From Streptomyces pyxinicus (GTDB taxonomy: Bacteria > Actinomycetota > Actinomycetes > Streptomycetales > Streptomycetaceae): 64,000 nt of DNA. This document shows positions 10,723-19,284 of the stretch, in pieces. Under the pieces are notes generated by a model that saw nothing but the letters and a program-made list of their open reading frames with translations, had not been told where the DNA came from and searched no databases. Both the position numbers and the translations under genes were made by a program. Position 1 is the first letter of the stretch. Each line of letters starts with the position of its first letter. The stretch covers positions 1-64,000 of the forward strand of contig NZ_JANUGP010000009.1 in NCBI RefSeq assembly GCF_024753135.1, read 5' to 3'.

Positions 10723-11865
10723 TCAGTCCACCCAGTCCCGCCGGTAGGCGCGCCAGTCCGCCTCGGTGGCCGCGAAGTCGACGTACAGGGCGACCCCGAA
10801 GCGGGCGCGGCCGGCGTCGGTGCGGGACAGGCCCAGCCGGACCCCGCGCACGGCGGCCGGGACGGTCTCGGCGTGCGCCCGGTGCCCGAAGCGGTTCTCG
10901 TGGTAGAAGGGCAGGCCCATGAGCAGGTCGGTGGAGTCCGGTGTGACCTCCAGCGCGAGGCTGGTCTGCTGGGCGACATAGCCGCCGTACAGGCTCTCCA
11001 GCGGCTGCATGGTGTCGTACGACATCACCGCGATCTGGTCGACACGGCGGGCCACCTGCCCGAAGAAGGCCTGCGACCACCACTTGGGGTGGCCGGTGGT
11101 GGCACCCCAGAAGGAGTGGAAGGCGGGCAGCGGGTCGATCTGGTGGGCGGCGACGGAGAGCAGGGCGTGCCGCTGCCGGGTCAGGGCGCGCAGCCGGTCC
11201 AGCAGGGCGAGGTAGTCGCGGTCGCCGGAGTGCAGGGGCTCCAGGTCGAAGTGGACGCCCTCGAAGCCGGCGTCCAGGATCCGGCGGGCCGAGCCGAGGA
11301 TCGCGGCACGGGTCGCGGACCGCTCCAGCCGCATCCCGTCCGGGCTCTCGGTGGCCAGCTCGTCCCCGAGCCAGGCCTGCACCCGGACGCCGGGCAGCTC
11401 CCGGTGCACGGCCGCGATCAGCCAACGCGCCTCGTGGTAGGCCGAGTCGGGCAGGCTCCCGTCGTGCTCCAGCGGCCCGGAGTGCACGTACAGATCCCGG
11501 ACCCCGGTCCCCCGCAACCTCCGCGCGAGCACCTCGACGTCCTGGTCCCTCTTCCGCCCGTCCACCCAGGCATGCCCCAGCCAGAGAGCGTCCCGGTGCC
11601 GGGTACGGGTGCCGGCGGCCGGATCACCGCTGTAGTTGACACGCAGGGCGGCTTCGGCGGTGAGGAGGGGGAGCAGGAGGAGGGCCAGTAGGGCGGCGGA
11701 CCAGCGGAGGAGGCGGCGGGGGGGGCGGCCGGGCGGGGGGGGGGCGGGGGCTTCGGCGGTGGGTGGGGGCGAGGTGGGCGCCTCGGGTGCGGGTGGGGGC
11801 GGGGCGTCCGCATCGGGGGGCGCGGATCGCCGGCGTTCGCCGGTGGGCCGTATGTCGTCGTCCAT
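10723..11865 (-). CDS. Membrane-anchored GH18-like TIM-barrel protein
   Basis: 380 residues from the ATG at 11865 (an in-frame GTG at 11898 is the alternative). A Pro/Ala-rich cytoplasmic N-terminus of ~50 residues precedes one hydrophobic segment (WSAALLALLLLPLLTAEAAL), so the rest should lie outside the cell, tethered. The extracellular part resembles glycoside hydrolase 18 / chitinase-like barrels: FEGVHFDLEP corresponds to the DxxDxDxE active-site strand, retaining the last D and the E but with E and H in place of the first two Asp. The conserved VMSYD strand follows. Enzymatic activity on chitin-like or cell-wall glycans is uncertain. It is divergent from the next gene with ~85 bp between. 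Confidence 0.65.
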   Translation of the reverse strand: MDDDIRPTGERRRSAPPDADAPPPPAPEAPTSPPPTAEAPAPPPPGRPPRRLLRWSAALLALLLLPLLTAEAALRVNYSGDPAAGTRTRHRDALWLGHAWVDGRKRDQDVEVLARRLRGTGVRDLYVHSGPLEHDGSLPDSAYHEARWLIAAVHRELPGVRVQAWLGDELATESPDGMRLERSATRAAILGSARRILDAGFEGVHFDLEPLHSGDRDYLALLDRLRALTRQRHALLSVAAHQIDPLPAFHSFWGATTGHPKWWSQAFFGQVARRVDQIAVMSYDTMQPLESLYGGYVAQQTSLALEVTPDSTDLLMGLPFYHENRFGHRAHAETVPAAVRGVRLGLSRTDAGRARFGVALYVDFAATEADWRAYRRDWVD

Positions 11866-11949
11866 CCCGTCCGTCCTCGTGTCCGCTCGCTCCCCCACCC
11901 GCGTCCGTCCCGCTCGCGGTGCCGCCTACCGCCCCATACGCTCCGAAAG

Positions 11950-13389
11950 GTGACGTCCTCCCCGATCCGCGGCCGGCCCCGGCACGCCAAGGCGCAGATA
12001 CCGGTGCGGGTGGCGCACGCCGTGCTGGGTGCCGTGGCGGGCGCCGGGTGGCTGATGTCGCCGGTGATGACGGTCGCGGCCGGTGATCCGGTTCCCGCAC
12101 CCGGGGCCGTACCGGTGGCGAGTGCCGCCGCGCCGGAGCAGGACGAGACGTCCACGACCGACCTCGTGCTCCCCCTGGTGGCGGGCGGTGCGGCGGTGGT
12201 GCTGGCCGGCTACGGCTATCTGCGCCGCACCCGGCGGGCCCGCACCCGTACGACTCCGGGCAGGATCTCCGCGCAGCCGCCCGTCCCGTCGCCGGCCGAC
12301 TCCGAACGCCAGGCGCGGGCCGCGCTGGTCCTGGCCGACGACTGCGTACGGACCAGCCGGGAGGAACTCTCCTTCGTACGCGAGCGGTTCGGGGACGAGG
12401 AGACCGAGCCGTACGCGGACGCGCTGCGGGCGGCGGAGACGGAGCTGGCGGCGGCGTTCGCGATCTGGCTGCGGTACGAGGAAGGGGTGGCGCAGGAGGC
12501 GACGGCCCGGCGGCAGACGCTGGTCGGGGTGGTCGGCCGCTGCGCGGAGGCGGGCCGCCTGCTGGACGCGGCGGCACCGGGCCTGGACCGGCTGCGGTCC
12601 CTGGAGTCAGACCTGGACGGAGCCGTGCAGACGGCCGAGGCCCGCTTCCGCGCCCTGACGGCCGCACCGGCCGCTCGCGGCGAGGAGGGCGTCACCGACC
12701 GCCTGGTCCTGGCCACCACCCACCTCAACGGGGCGCGCCAGGCCACCGACCCGGAGACGGCGGCGGCCCACCTCCGGGTGGCGGAGGGTGCCGTCGCCCA
12801 GGCGGACGTGCTGGTGACGGCGGCGGAGGAGCTGCTGTCCCGGCTGGACCGGGCGAGGCGCCTGATACCGCCGGCCCTGACCGACGCGGAAGCCAGACTC
12901 GCGGCGATCCGGGCCGCGAGGACACCGGTGGGCCTGACCGCCCGGCTCGCTCACGCGGACACCGTGCTGGCCGCCGTCCGCACCGAGCTGACCGGGGGTT
13001 CCTACGACCCGCTGGACGCCCTGCGCCGGATCACCCGGGCCATGGGACGGCTGGACGCGGCCCGGTCGGGCGTACTGGACACCGCCGCGCGGCTGGTGGC
13101 CGAGGCGTCCCTCGCCGGCGCGGAGTCCTTCGTCGCGGTGCACCGGGGCGCGGTGGGCGTGGAAGCGCGCTCCCGGCTGGCCGACGCGGCCGGCTCCCTC
13201 GCCGCCGACGCCCCGGAGCCGGCCGACACGCGTGCCCGCGAGTCACGGGAACTGGCGGAACGCGACGTACGGTCGGCCGAGTCGACGGCCACACCGACCG
13301 CCGTCCTGGCCGGCCTCCTCACACCGACCGACCCACCTGCCTACGGCGGCCCGGCAACCCGCGCCAGACACCGGTTCGCACCACCCTGA
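11950..13389 (+). CDS. Unrecognised secreted/membrane protein with a long helical region
   Basis: 479 residues, GTG start at 11950. The N-terminus has a basic stretch and a hydrophobic segment (VLGAVAGAGWLMSPVMTVAA) ending in a plausible signal-peptide cleavage. A short Ala/Pro linker and a transmembrane helix (LVLPLVAGGAAVVLAGYGYL) at ~70-90 follow, then an Arg-rich stop-transfer. Residues ~115-440 are almost entirely Ala/Leu/Glu/Arg-rich helix with no beta-strand signature, suggesting a cytoplasmic helical bundle or coiled coil. I recognise no catalytic motif. The layout resembles the C-terminal part of actinobacterial TPM-domain proteins without the TPM domain; that is a weak analogy. Confidence 0.7.
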   Translation: MTSSPIRGRPRHAKAQIPVRVAHAVLGAVAGAGWLMSPVMTVAAGDPVPAPGAVPVASAAAPEQDETSTTDLVLPLVAGGAAVVLAGYGYLRRTRRARTRTTPGRISAQPPVPSPADSERQARAALVLADDCVRTSREELSFVRERFGDEETEPYADALRAAETELAAAFAIWLRYEEGVAQEATARRQTLVGVVGRCAEAGRLLDAAAPGLDRLRSLESDLDGAVQTAEARFRALTAAPAARGEEGVTDRLVLATTHLNGARQATDPETAAAHLRVAEGAVAQADVLVTAAEELLSRLDRARRLIPPALTDAEARLAAIRAARTPVGLTARLAHADTVLAAVRTELTGGSYDPLDALRRITRAMGRLDAARSGVLDTAARLVAEASLAGAESFVAVHRGAVGVEARSRLADAAGSLAADAPEPADTRARESRELAERDVRSAESTATPTAVLAGLLTPTDPPAYGGPATRARHRFAPP

Positions 13390-13433
13390 CCGAGTCCTCG
13401 GCACGGGCCGAGCCGGGCGGGTGGGAAAAAATG

Positions 13434-16280
13434 TCAGAACAGGCTCAGCAGCGCCTCTGCCGGGTCGGTCAGGCCCTGGTCGCCGCCGGGCAACGGCAGC
13501 TCGAACCACACCGTCTTGCCGCGAGGCGTCCGCCGCGATCCCCACGCCGCGCTGAGCAGCCCGACCAGCTGCAGCCCCCGGCCGCCCTCGTCCGTGTCCC
13601 GGGCCCGGCGCCGACGGGGCTGGACCAACCCGGAGTCCCACACCTCGCAGACCAGCGTCCGGTCCAGCAGCAGCCGTAGCCGTATCTCCCCCTCGCCGTA
13701 CCGCAGGGCGTTCGTCACCAGCTCGCTCACCAGCAGTTCCGTGGTGTCGACCAGCGGCTCAAGTCCCCAGCTGAGCAGTTGCCCGCGCGCGTACTCCCGG
13801 GCCCGCCCCACACTCCGCGGCTCGCGCGGCAGCGTCCAGTCGCCGACGGACTCGGCCGGCAGCCCCTGCACCCGTGCCATCAGCAGCGCGATGTCGTCCT
13901 CGCCGTGATGGGTGTCGAGGGTGCTCAGCACGTGGTCGCAGACGTCCTCCAGGGGCTGGGAGGGGTCGGTGAGGGCGCCGACGAACGCCTGGAGCCCCTC
14001 GTCGAGGGGATGGTCACGGGACTCGACCAGGCCGTCCGTGTAGAGCGCGAGCAGCGCCCCCTCGGGCAGCTCGACCTCCACCTCCTCGAAGGGCTCGCCG
14101 CCCACCCCGAGCGGCATGCCGGGCGGCACGTCCAGCATCAGCGCCGGCTCCCCGGGCTCCACCAGCACCGGTGGCAGATGGCCCGCGTTGGCGAACGTAC
14201 AGCGCCGGGTGACGGAGTCGTAGACGGCGTACACGCACGTCGCGAGGTACACCTCGGACAGGTCGGCGTCCCGCGGCTGCCGTGCCGTACGTGTGGCCTG
14301 CTGGACGCCGCCCGGTGTGCCGAGGCCGCGCGCGATCTCGTCCAGCGCGGAGAGCACCTCGGCCGGTTCGAGGTCGAGCAGCGCCAGCGTCCGTACCGCC
14401 GTGCGCAGTTCGCCCATCGCGACGGCCGCCCGCAGACCGCGCCCCATCACGTCGCCGACCACCAACGCCGTACGGTGGCCGGGCAGTTCGATGACGTCGA
14501 ACCAGTCGCCGCCGACCTCGGTCGCCGCGTTGCCGGGCAGGTAGCGGCAGGCGATGTCCAGTCCGGACGCCTCCGGGTCGCCGGGCGGCAGCAGGGACCG
14601 CTGAAGTATCAGCGCCCGCTCGTGCTCGCGCCGGTACAGCCGCGCGTTGTCGATGCAGACCGCGGCCCGCGCGGCCAGCTCGACCGCGAGGTCCCGGTCC
14701 CGCTCGCCGAACGGCTCACTGCCCTTGGTCCGCGCGAACCGGGCCAGCCCGACGACCGTGTCGTGCGCGACCATCGGCACGGCCAGCGTGGACTGCACGA
14801 GCCCGCCGTCCTCGCCCGGCACGACCCGGGGCCGCGCGGTGCGCAGCGCGGCGGCGCACGGCGAGCCGAACGCGAAGTGGTGGACGGCGCCCACCGCGAC
14901 GTCGTCACCCGCACCGCTGAGGGGCACGTCGGCGACGGCGCTGGCGAAGGCGACCCGGCGCAGCTCGGCGCTGCCGTCGGCGAGTCCGGGCGGGGTCTCG
15001 TCGCCGGTCAGCAGTCCCTGGTAGAGGTCGACGGTGGCGAGGTCGCAGAACCCGGGGACGACCACGTCGAGGAGTTCGCGGGCCGTGGTCTCCAGGTCGA
15101 GGGAGTTGCCTATCCGGGCGCCGGCCTCGTTGAGCAGGGCGAGGTTGCGCCGGGCGGCGGCGGCCTCCCGGGCGGCGGCGCGCCGGGAGGTGATGTCGGT
15201 GCCGAGCCAGGCGATGCCGATGGGCCGGCCACTGCCGCTGTGCACCCGGTAGAGGTTGACGGACCAGTGCCGGCGCTCCTCGGAGCCGGGGACGAACCCG
15301 GTGACGTGCATGTCGGTGATGGACTCGCCGGTCTCCAGCACCCGCCGCAGGGTGGCCGAGACCCGCTCGGCCTCGCCGCGCGGCAGGTAGTCGTGAACTC
15401 CCTTGCCGCGGTGCTCGTCCGGGCCGCCGCCGAAGGTGGAGGAGAACCGCTCGTTGGCCCGGCGCACCCGCAAGTCGGCGTCGATGAAGAGGAATCCGAA
15501 GGGTGACTGGCCGAAAATGGCCTGGGACGCGGCGAGATCGGTCTCGATGCTGCGCAGCGTGCGGACGTCCACGACGACGCACACGGCCGCCTTCTCGCCC
15601 TCGGCGGTGCGGGTGGGCATCACGTAGACCTCGGCCAGTCCGTCCGCGCCGCGCGTGCCGTCCGGCCGGTCCGGCAGCCGGAAGGGGACCACCCCGGTCC
15701 ACTCGCGTCCGTCGAGGATCTCGGCCATCTTGCGCTGGCCGCGGTCGCGCAGGTCGGGGTCGATGAAGGCTTCGATGGGGTCCGTGCCGACGGCGCGTTC
15801 GGCGCTGATGCCGAGGAGCTGCTCGGCGCGCAGGCTCCACTGGTCGACCAGGCCGCCGGGGCCGATGGAGAAGGACGCGACCTTGATGTAGTCGTAGATC
15901 GAACCGGGCGGGCTGCTCTGCCACATGGCGTCACCGGGCATCGCGGAGCCCTCGGTGACGTCGCCGGGCATCGCGGAGTTCTCGCCTGCGCCGCCGGACG
16001 TCGCGGAGTTCTCGCCGGCGCCGCCGGGCATCGCGGAGCCTTCGTCGGCGTCCCCCGCGGAGCCCGCCGCGGCCTGCCGCCTCGCGCCGTCCGACGGGTC
16101 CTCGGACTCCGTCGCCTTCGCTGGTATCTCGCTCACGCGAACCGTCCCCTCCAGCTCACCGCGTCCGGTACCGGTCACCGAAAGGCGGCTGCCCGCAGTA
16201 TCCAGCACTACGGCGCCGCACGACACGGTGTTCACGATCACAGCTCGGTCCAGGTCTTTTTCGGACCGTTCCGCGACCAC
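13434..16280 (-). CDS. PAS-PAS-GAF-SpoIIE/PP2C phosphatase with C-terminal HATPase domain
   Basis: 948 residues. A short beta-rich N-terminus (HATPase or STAS-like remnant unclear) leads to four 10-residue repeats at ~80-117 (GSAMPG/ENSAMPG type), a PAS domain from ~130, a second PAS from ~245 ending SGSGRPIGIAWLGTDITSR, a GAF domain (~390-540), the PP2C/SpoIIE phosphatase domain (ALVVGDVMGRGLRAA, then YTDGLVESR and DDIALLMARV), and a C-terminal RsbW-like ATP-binding domain (ELLVSELVTNALRYG; DEGGRGLQLVGLLS). Such proteins integrate a sensory signal and control anti-sigma-factor antagonists. The domain composition is clear; signal and sigma factor are unknown. The small HATPase protein at 16462 lies upstream in the same direction and may be functionally linked. 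Confidence 0.92.
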   Translation of the reverse strand: MVAERSEKDLDRAVIVNTVSCGAVVLDTAGSRLSVTGTGRGELEGTVRVSEIPAKATESEDPSDGARRQAAAGSAGDADEGSAMPGGAGENSATSGGAGENSAMPGDVTEGSAMPGDAMWQSSPPGSIYDYIKVASFSIGPGGLVDQWSLRAEQLLGISAERAVGTDPIEAFIDPDLRDRGQRKMAEILDGREWTGVVPFRLPDRPDGTRGADGLAEVYVMPTRTAEGEKAAVCVVVDVRTLRSIETDLAASQAIFGQSPFGFLFIDADLRVRRANERFSSTFGGGPDEHRGKGVHDYLPRGEAERVSATLRRVLETGESITDMHVTGFVPGSEERRHWSVNLYRVHSGSGRPIGIAWLGTDITSRRAAAREAAAARRNLALLNEAGARIGNSLDLETTARELLDVVVPGFCDLATVDLYQGLLTGDETPPGLADGSAELRRVAFASAVADVPLSGAGDDVAVGAVHHFAFGSPCAAALRTARPRVVPGEDGGLVQSTLAVPMVAHDTVVGLARFARTKGSEPFGERDRDLAVELAARAAVCIDNARLYRREHERALILQRSLLPPGDPEASGLDIACRYLPGNAATEVGGDWFDVIELPGHRTALVVGDVMGRGLRAAVAMGELRTAVRTLALLDLEPAEVLSALDEIARGLGTPGGVQQATRTARQPRDADLSEVYLATCVYAVYDSVTRRCTFANAGHLPPVLVEPGEPALMLDVPPGMPLGVGGEPFEEVEVELPEGALLALYTDGLVESRDHPLDEGLQAFVGALTDPSQPLEDVCDHVLSTLDTHHGEDDIALLMARVQGLPAESVGDWTLPREPRSVGRAREYARGQLLSWGLEPLVDTTELLVSELVTNALRYGEGEIRLRLLLDRTLVCEVWDSGLVQPRRRRARDTDEGGRGLQLVGLLSAAWGSRRTPRGKTVWFELPLPGGDQGLTDPAEALLSLF
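15931..16050. repeat. Four tandem 30-bp repeats inside the phosphatase gene
   Basis: Four contiguous 30-bp units (15931-15960, 15961-15990, 15991-16020, 16021-16050) share the core CCGGGCATCGCGGAG. They encode 10-residue repeats of the EGSAMPG/ENSAMPG type in the linker before the first PAS domain. As whole codons they can expand or contract without breaking the frame. Confidence 0.92.
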
Positions 16281-16388
16281 ACTCCCACTCTTCTAACCAG
16301 GGAACACACCCGCGAACCACCCTTCGTGACCCTGTTCGCGGGACCGGGGCGCACGGTGGACGACGCACCCGCGCCTGTACACCCCCTG

Positions 16389-16424
16389 TGACACCCCCGG
16401 TGTCGTCCCCTATGACACCCCCGG
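16389..16424. repeat. 12-bp direct repeat upstream of the phosphatase gene
   Basis: TGACACCCCCGG occurs at 16389-16400 and 16413-16424 (24-bp period) in the spacer between the small HATPase gene and the PP2C gene. It may be a regulatory pair; function unknown. Confidence 0.7.
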
Positions 16425-16461
16425 CGACTTCACTGGCGGCATCCCCGCCGGCCTCCGCTGT

Positions 16462-16890
16462 TCACCGGGGCACCGTCAGTTCGAACCAGACCGTCTTCCC
16501 GTCGGTACCGGGCCGGGTGCCCCAGCGGCGCGCGGAGCCGGCGACCAGTTGGATTCCGCGCCCGCTCTCGTCCTCGGGCCGGGCGACGCGTTCGCGGGGC
16601 GGGTCCGGGAGCGGGTCGGAGACCTCCACCCGCAGCGCCCCGTCGAGCCCGGCCGGCCGCACCAGCCGTACCCCGATGGGCCCGGTGGCGTGCCGCAGGG
16701 AGTTGGTGACCAGTTCGCTGACCAGCAACGCGGTCAGATCGGCGACGCAGTCGAGGTCCCAGCCGTGCAACTGGCCCCGCACCGCGGCACGGGCGGTGCG
16801 CACGGCGCCCGGTTCCGCGGGAAACGACCACTCGGCGCAGTCGCCATCGGTGTCGATCACGCCGATCACTTCCCAGGCCAGCGAGCCCAC
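16462..16890 (-). CDS. Small HATPase-domain protein, RsbW/anti-sigma-like regulator
   Basis: 142 residues consisting almost only of a GHKL ATP-binding domain: N box ALLVSELVTNSLRHA, G1 box VEVSDPLPDPP, and GRGIQLVAGSARRWG before the terminal KTVWFEL strand. Family members bind sigma factors or anti-anti-sigma factors and can phosphorylate the latter. It lies just upstream of, and in the same direction as, the large PP2C phosphatase, whose own C-terminal domain is its paralog (both end KTVWFEL). That suggests a switch-phosphatase pair; the partner STAS protein is not in the window. Confidence 0.85.
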   Translation of the reverse strand: MGSLAWEVIGVIDTDGDCAEWSFPAEPGAVRTARAAVRGQLHGWDLDCVADLTALLVSELVTNSLRHATGPIGVRLVRPAGLDGALRVEVSDPLPDPPRERVARPEDESGRGIQLVAGSARRWGTRPGTDGKTVWFELTVPR

Positions 16891-17034
16891 CCATGTCCGT
16901 TTTCATGGGGTTAATGGGCACATACCCGATTCCGGGTAGCCGCTACCGTGCAGATGGGCGCACTGTGGCACGAACGGCGTAGGAGGCGCACGAGGGGCCG
17001 CACCCGAGCGCCGGACGACTCCGCGCACACGGGG

Positions 17035-17445
<411 letters not shown>

Positions 17446-17497
17446 GGGGCGGAGCCTACGGGAGCCCGCGACGGGTCACACGGGAGCCCGCGGCCGG

Positions 17498-17689
17498 TCA
17501 GTTGCGGACTCCGTCCCCGTTCTGCCCGAGGCGCTCGACCCAGTAGAGCTGTTTGTGTCCCCGGCCGTCGAGGCTGTCGGCGATCTTCTGAGCCTCGGCC
17601 CGGGTCGCGTACCGGCCGACCCGGTAGCGATTGCCGTTGTCGTCCTGCCGTATCACGATCCAGGGCAGGGAGACCGTCCCCTCACTCAT
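17498..17689 (-). CDS. Small SPOR-like domain protein
   Basis: A 63-residue protein from the ATG at 17689 (MSEGTVSLPWIVIRQDDNGN). It consists of one SPOR-type fold: YRVGRYATRAEAQKIADSLDGRGHKQLYWVERL. SPOR domains bind denuded peptidoglycan glycan strands in other bacteria. This stand-alone cytoplasmic-looking version, without signal peptide, is common in Streptomyces and its role is unknown. The reading frame continues upstream but loses typical composition. Confidence 0.8.
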   Translation of the reverse strand: MSEGTVSLPWIVIRQDDNGNRYRVGRYATRAEAQKIADSLDGRGHKQLYWVERLGQNGDGVRN

Positions 17690-18040
17690 GGCTCCCACCG
17701 CCCCAGGCACCGCTTCTCGCACCGCACCGCCCTCCCTCACGCCCGGCCGCTCCCCCACAATGCCCCAAGGAAACCGCAATCCGCATATGCCCGAGCGTAC
17801 GCCCAACCTTTACGCAGCGAATACGCCTTTTCACAAAGAGGTACGCAACCAGCCAGAACGCCGGGGGCGCACAAGGGCGAATGCGCCGCCCCCGGAGGCA
17901 CCGGCGGGGGTCAGCGCGCTGCGGAGCACACGGGCGCCACCAGGGAGAACGGCCGGATCGCGGCGCCCCGGCGGGCCGGATCACCACCCGCGCCGGGGGC
18001 GCTGCCCGCGAAGGGTGTGCGCTACCTCACTTCGGGGGCG
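17690..18040. other. Gene-free spacer with an AT-richer promoter-like segment
   Basis: About 350 bp without a credible gene. The part at 17760-17850 is distinctly AT-richer than average and should hold the minus-strand promoter of the SPOR gene. The part at 17870-18000 is GC-rich with short complementary runs but no clear terminator. The 26-bp tandem repeats begin at its right end. Confidence 0.6.
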
Positions 18041-18215
18041 CGCGGAACGCGACCAGGAACCCGGGCGATGGGCCGCCACCGGGAACCCAGGCGATGGGCC
18101 GCCACTGATAATCCAGATGACGGGTCGCCACCGGGATTTCAGATGACGGGACGTCACCGGGAATCCAGGTGCCGGGGCGTCATCTGACATGTGGTTGACG
18201 GGCCGTCACTTCACC
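18041..18215. repeat. 26-bp tandem repeat array at the 3' end of the gntR gene
   Basis: Contiguous 26-bp units start at 18067, 18093, 18119, 18145, 18171 and 18197; a more diverged unit precedes at 18041. Their shared core is about GACGGGNCGTCACCGGGAAT. Several units contain a dyad: TGACGGGACGTCA at 18144-18156 and TGACGGGCCGTCA at 18196-18208. The last unit overlaps the stop codon of the GntR gene (TGA, 18206-18208, minus strand). Units have diverged by point changes without length change. Confidence 0.92.
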
Positions 18216-18958
18216 GCCAGGTGATACGCGACCCGGTACCGGTCCGCCGGGATCACCACGTCGGCGGTCTCCACCGGGCGGCCGGAGGCGAAGTAGGTGC
18301 GCTGGATGACCAGGACGACATGACCGGGGACGCCACCGAGCACGTGCAGTTCCTCGGCAAGGCCCGGCCGGGCGCCGACCTCCTCGGTGACGTTGTCCAC
18401 GATGACGTCGATGGCCCGCATCCGCTCGACCACGCCCATCCCGCCGAGCGGACCCTCCTCGGGCAGCATCACCGGGGTGCGGCCGGTGACGGCGAGGGGC
18501 TCCCAGGAGGTGGAGAGCATCATCGGCTCACCGGCCTCCCGGAACAGGTACCGCGTGCGCATGACGCGGTCGCCGGTCTGGATCGCGAGCCGCTCCGCGA
18601 TGGCGGCCCCGGCCGGGGCCTGCTCGCTGCTGGACTCCCAGGTGCCGCGCGCGCCGGCGTCGGCCTGCTCCTGCCGGAAGGGGGTCGCGCCGCCGGACGG
18701 CCGGTATCCGGAGCGGGCCACCCGCCGGGGCACCGGGCGCTCGCGCACATAGGTCCCCGAGCCCGAGCGGCCCTCGACCAGGCCCTCGGCCATCAGCACC
18801 TTGCGGGCCTCCAGCGCGACGGTGTCCGAGACGCCGTACTCCTCGCGGATGCGCGCCTGGGAAGGGAGGCGGGTATGGGGCGCCAGCGAACCGTCGACGA
18901 TCTTCTTGCGCAGATCACCCGCGACGCGCAGGTACGCCGGCTGCTCACCGAATGTCAC
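18206..18958 (-). CDS. GntR-family regulator with UTRA effector domain (HutC subfamily)
   Basis: 250 residues. An N-terminal winged helix-turn-helix (AYLRVAGDLRKKIVDGSLAPHTRLPSQARIREEYGVSDTVALEARKVLMAEGLVEGRSGSGTYV, in parts) is followed by a UTRA ligand domain ending GRPVETADVVIPADRYRVAYHL. The start is GTG at 18958 behind GGGAG. The family represses or activates nearby genes in response to small metabolites. GGTTGTAC direct repeats lie just upstream and a 26-bp tandem array sits at its 3' end; either could be its operator. The divergent neighbour is the serpin gene. Confidence 0.92.
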   Translation of the reverse strand: MTFGEQPAYLRVAGDLRKKIVDGSLAPHTRLPSQARIREEYGVSDTVALEARKVLMAEGLVEGRSGSGTYVRERPVPRRVARSGYRPSGGATPFRQEQADAGARGTWESSSEQAPAGAAIAERLAIQTGDRVMRTRYLFREAGEPMMLSTSWEPLAVTGRTPVMLPEEGPLGGMGVVERMRAIDVIVDNVTEEVGARPGLAEELHVLGGVPGHVVLVIQRTYFASGRPVETADVVIPADRYRVAYHLAVK

Positions 18959-18972
18959 TGGCCGCTCCCATC

Positions 18973-19013
18973 AGGTTGTACAGACAGCAACAGCGTGGCA
19001 ACCGTGGGTTGTA
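18973..19013. promoter_or_regulatory. Repeated GGTTGTAC in the gntR upstream region
   Basis: GGTTGTAC occurs at 18973-18980 and 19006-19013, 33 bp apart, immediately upstream of the gntR start and between it and the divergent serpin gene. The spacing of about three helical turns fits a regulator site pair. No palindrome is present. Confidence 0.4.
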
Positions 19014-19284
19014 CCGTGCAAGCAAAGGCCAGAGAATCACTCGATGTGATGACAGCACGGCCGGAAGGGCTTTACGCAGGGGCTTTCTGCCTATAGAGGT
19101 GCTCGCGCCGAGGCCCGCTCACACCTGACGGGCGTGGCCGGTGGGGGCCAGGGGGCGGGGGGCCGGCACCGGTACGGTGCTCTCCGGGGGCGGCGGCACG
19201 GCACGGACCGGTGTGGCCGGGCCCCCGGACCGACGTACGACCGCCAGGCCCCCGGGGCATGGCGTGCACAAGGGGGAGTTGAGG

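Noticed and set aside
18041..18215. A CRISPR array
   Set aside because: The 26-bp units are contiguous with no unique spacers, and no cas gene is nearby.
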